From assembly GCF_937949835.1 (NCBI RefSeq), contig NZ_CALEDC010000083.1, forward strand, positions 1 through 6,263: DNA of 6,263 nucleotides, read 5' to 3'. Numbering within the stretch: the first letter of the stretch is position 1; the number at the start of each line of letters is the position of its first letter. Source of the stretch: an uncultured Campylobacter sp. (GTDB lineage: Bacteria; Campylobacterota; Campylobacteria; Campylobacterales; Campylobacteraceae). This document shows, piece after piece, positions 5,402 to 6,263 of the stretch. The position numbers and the translations under genes are program-made. The notes below the pieces were generated by a model. It saw nothing but the letters and a program-made list of their open reading frames with translations, had not been told where the DNA came from and made no database searches.

Positions 5402-5483
5402 GCAGAATTGGCACGCTTTAATGAGCGCTTTACATAAATTCCGCTAAAATCGCAAAATTTAAAATTTTAAAAAAGGGCTGAAA

Positions 5484-6263
5484 ATGGCAGATTTTTACGA
5501 CGCGAAAGCCGTAGAGGAGAGCTTTTATAAAATTTGGGAGCAGCGCGGCTACTTCGAGATCGACGGCAATAAAGATATCCGGCAAAAAGGCAAAAACTTT
5601 TGCATTATGATGCCCCCTCCAAACGTCACCGGAGTGCTTCATATCGGGCACTCGCTCACTTATACGTTGCAAGACATAATGACGCGATACAAGCGAATGG
5701 ACGGCTACCGCACGCTATGGCAGCCGGGGCTTGATCATGCAGGCATTGCGACGCAAAACGTCGTCGAGCGCGAGCTTTTGGCACAAGGGATCAAAAAAGA
5801 AGAGATAGGGCGCGAAGAGTTTTTAAAGCACGTTTGGCACTGGAAGGAGCAAAGCGGCGGGCAGATCGTAAAGCAGATGAAGCGCCTTGGCGTCACGCCT
5901 GCGTGGAGCAGACAGCGCTTCACGATGGACGAGGGGCTTAAAAACGCCGTTCGCAAAGCCTTCGTAAGCCTATACGACGCGGGGCTCATCGTACGCGGAA
6001 ACTACATGGTAAACTGGTGCACGCACGACGGCGCACTAAGCGACGTGGAGGTCGAGCACAAGGAGAACAAGGGCAAGCTTTATTATTTGCGTTACTACTT
6101 TGCGGACGGACAAAATTCAAACTCTTGCAAAGATTCGAGCGAGAATTTTGCATTAAATTTAAGCAAGCAAGCCGAAGTATCGTGCGATGAATTTGTGGGT
6201 TGCAAGGCGAGCGCGAATGAGGCGAACGAGGCGCAAAATTTAATCCAAAAGGGCGAGGCGAAT
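5484..6263 (+). CDS. valS: Valyl-tRNA synthetase (partial, C-terminal part beyond right edge)
   Basis: A cytoplasmic class I synthetase that charges tRNA-Val and edits mischarged threonine. 260 codons are present from ATG at 5484 with no stop; the complete enzyme is about 870 residues. Diagnostic sequences are MADFYDAKAVEESFYKIWE (1-19), MMPPPNVTGVLHIGHSL (42-58) with the class I HIGH at 53-56, LWQPGLDHAGIATQ (78-91) and NYMVNWCTHDGALSDVEVE (173-191). AAAAGGG (5471-5477) lies 6 nt upstream. After LYYLRYYFADG (199-209), where ValRS normally runs straight into the editing-domain sequence around VATTRPET, the frame enters at least 51 residues of Asn/Ser/Ala/Glu-rich sequence with no resemblance to that domain. 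The frame stays open, so this looks like an in-frame insertion rather than a break, but the window ends before the domain resumes. Confidence 0.95.
   Translation, partial: MADFYDAKAVEESFYKIWEQRGYFEIDGNKDIRQKGKNFCIMMPPPNVTGVLHIGHSLTYTLQDIMTRYKRMDGYRTLWQPGLDHAGIATQNVVERELLAQGIKKEEIGREEFLKHVWHWKEQSGGQIVKQMKRLGVTPAWSRQRFTMDEGLKNAVRKAFVSLYDAGLIVRGNYMVNWCTHDGALSDVEVEHKENKGKLYYLRYYFADGQNSNSCKDSSENFALNLSKQAEVSCDEFVGCKASANEANEAQNLIQKGEAN
6111..6263 (+). other. Low-complexity in-frame insertion in ValRS
   Basis: Codons 210-260 of valS encode a hydrophilic Asn/Ser/Ala/Glu/Lys-rich stretch with three cysteines (C215, C234, C240). Codon choice shifts from the G/C-ended codons of the preceding part to AAT, TTA and TTT, using the same AATTT words as the spacers. 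Two tandem 9-bp units GCGAAyGAG (6213-6221, 6222-6230) encode ANE-ANE. The insertion is presumably a surface loop at the start of the editing domain; its right end is not visible. Confidence 0.65.

Noticed and set aside
5402..5483. T-box or riboswitch in the valS leader
   Set aside because: The leader of about 76 nt is too short, lacks a T-box motif and terminator/antiterminator pair, and T-boxes are not typical of this phylum.
5430..5989. Minus-strand open frames (5430-5672, 5735-5989) opposite valS
   Set aside because: They are antisense shadows of the well-supported valS coding sequence, with no start signals or recognisable products.

Overview
The window looks like chromosomal DNA from a Campylobacter-type epsilonproteobacterium. 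The evidence is an aspA-dcuA gene pair as in Campylobacter jejuni, a PEB4/Cbf2-like periplasmic peptidyl-prolyl isomerase, T-rich promoters with a clear TATAAT box, and very frequent AAAATTT/GAATTT words in the spacers. The fairly G/C-rich third codon positions fit a higher-GC oral species (C. gracilis or a relative) better than C. jejuni; that species guess is inference.

Layout. Everything from 1 to 5250 is on the minus strand; valS at the right end is on the plus strand. Reading leftward in the direction of transcription from the divergent promoter region 5251-5483: a MetQ/NlpA-family periplasmic binding protein (4474-5250); a SurA/PEB4-type PpiC isomerase (3535-4359) ending in a long hairpin terminator; a DedA-family membrane protein (2701-3300); aspartate ammonia-lyase aspA (979-2385); a hairpin-rich spacer of 286 bp; and the first 230 codons of a DcuA-type C4-dicarboxylate carrier, cut by the left edge. 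On the plus strand, valS begins at 5484 and runs off the right edge after 260 codons. A possible 23-codon hydrophobic ORF (2662-2733) converges on the dedA 3' end.

How the genes work together. AspA and DcuA form an anaerobic aspartate/fumarate module: DcuA takes up aspartate or fumarate in exchange for succinate, and AspA deaminates aspartate to fumarate for fumarate respiration. The PpiC isomerase, DedA protein and MetQ-like protein are envelope functions that share no obvious pathway and appear to be separately transcribed. ValRS is a housekeeping enzyme.

Most ordinary content is conserved housekeeping; I see no defence system, CRISPR array, insertion sequence or tRNA. The points deserving a second look are: (i) the stacked GAATT hairpins between aspA and dcuA; (ii) a low-complexity, Cys-containing insertion in ValRS at the entrance of its editing domain; (iii) an identical GCGAAATTT box placed exactly 3 nt after the -10 of both the metQ-like and ppiC genes; (iv) a full-consensus TTGACA-17-TATAAT promoter in a lineage whose promoters usually lack a -35; (v) a promoter/RBS-equipped mini-ORF.
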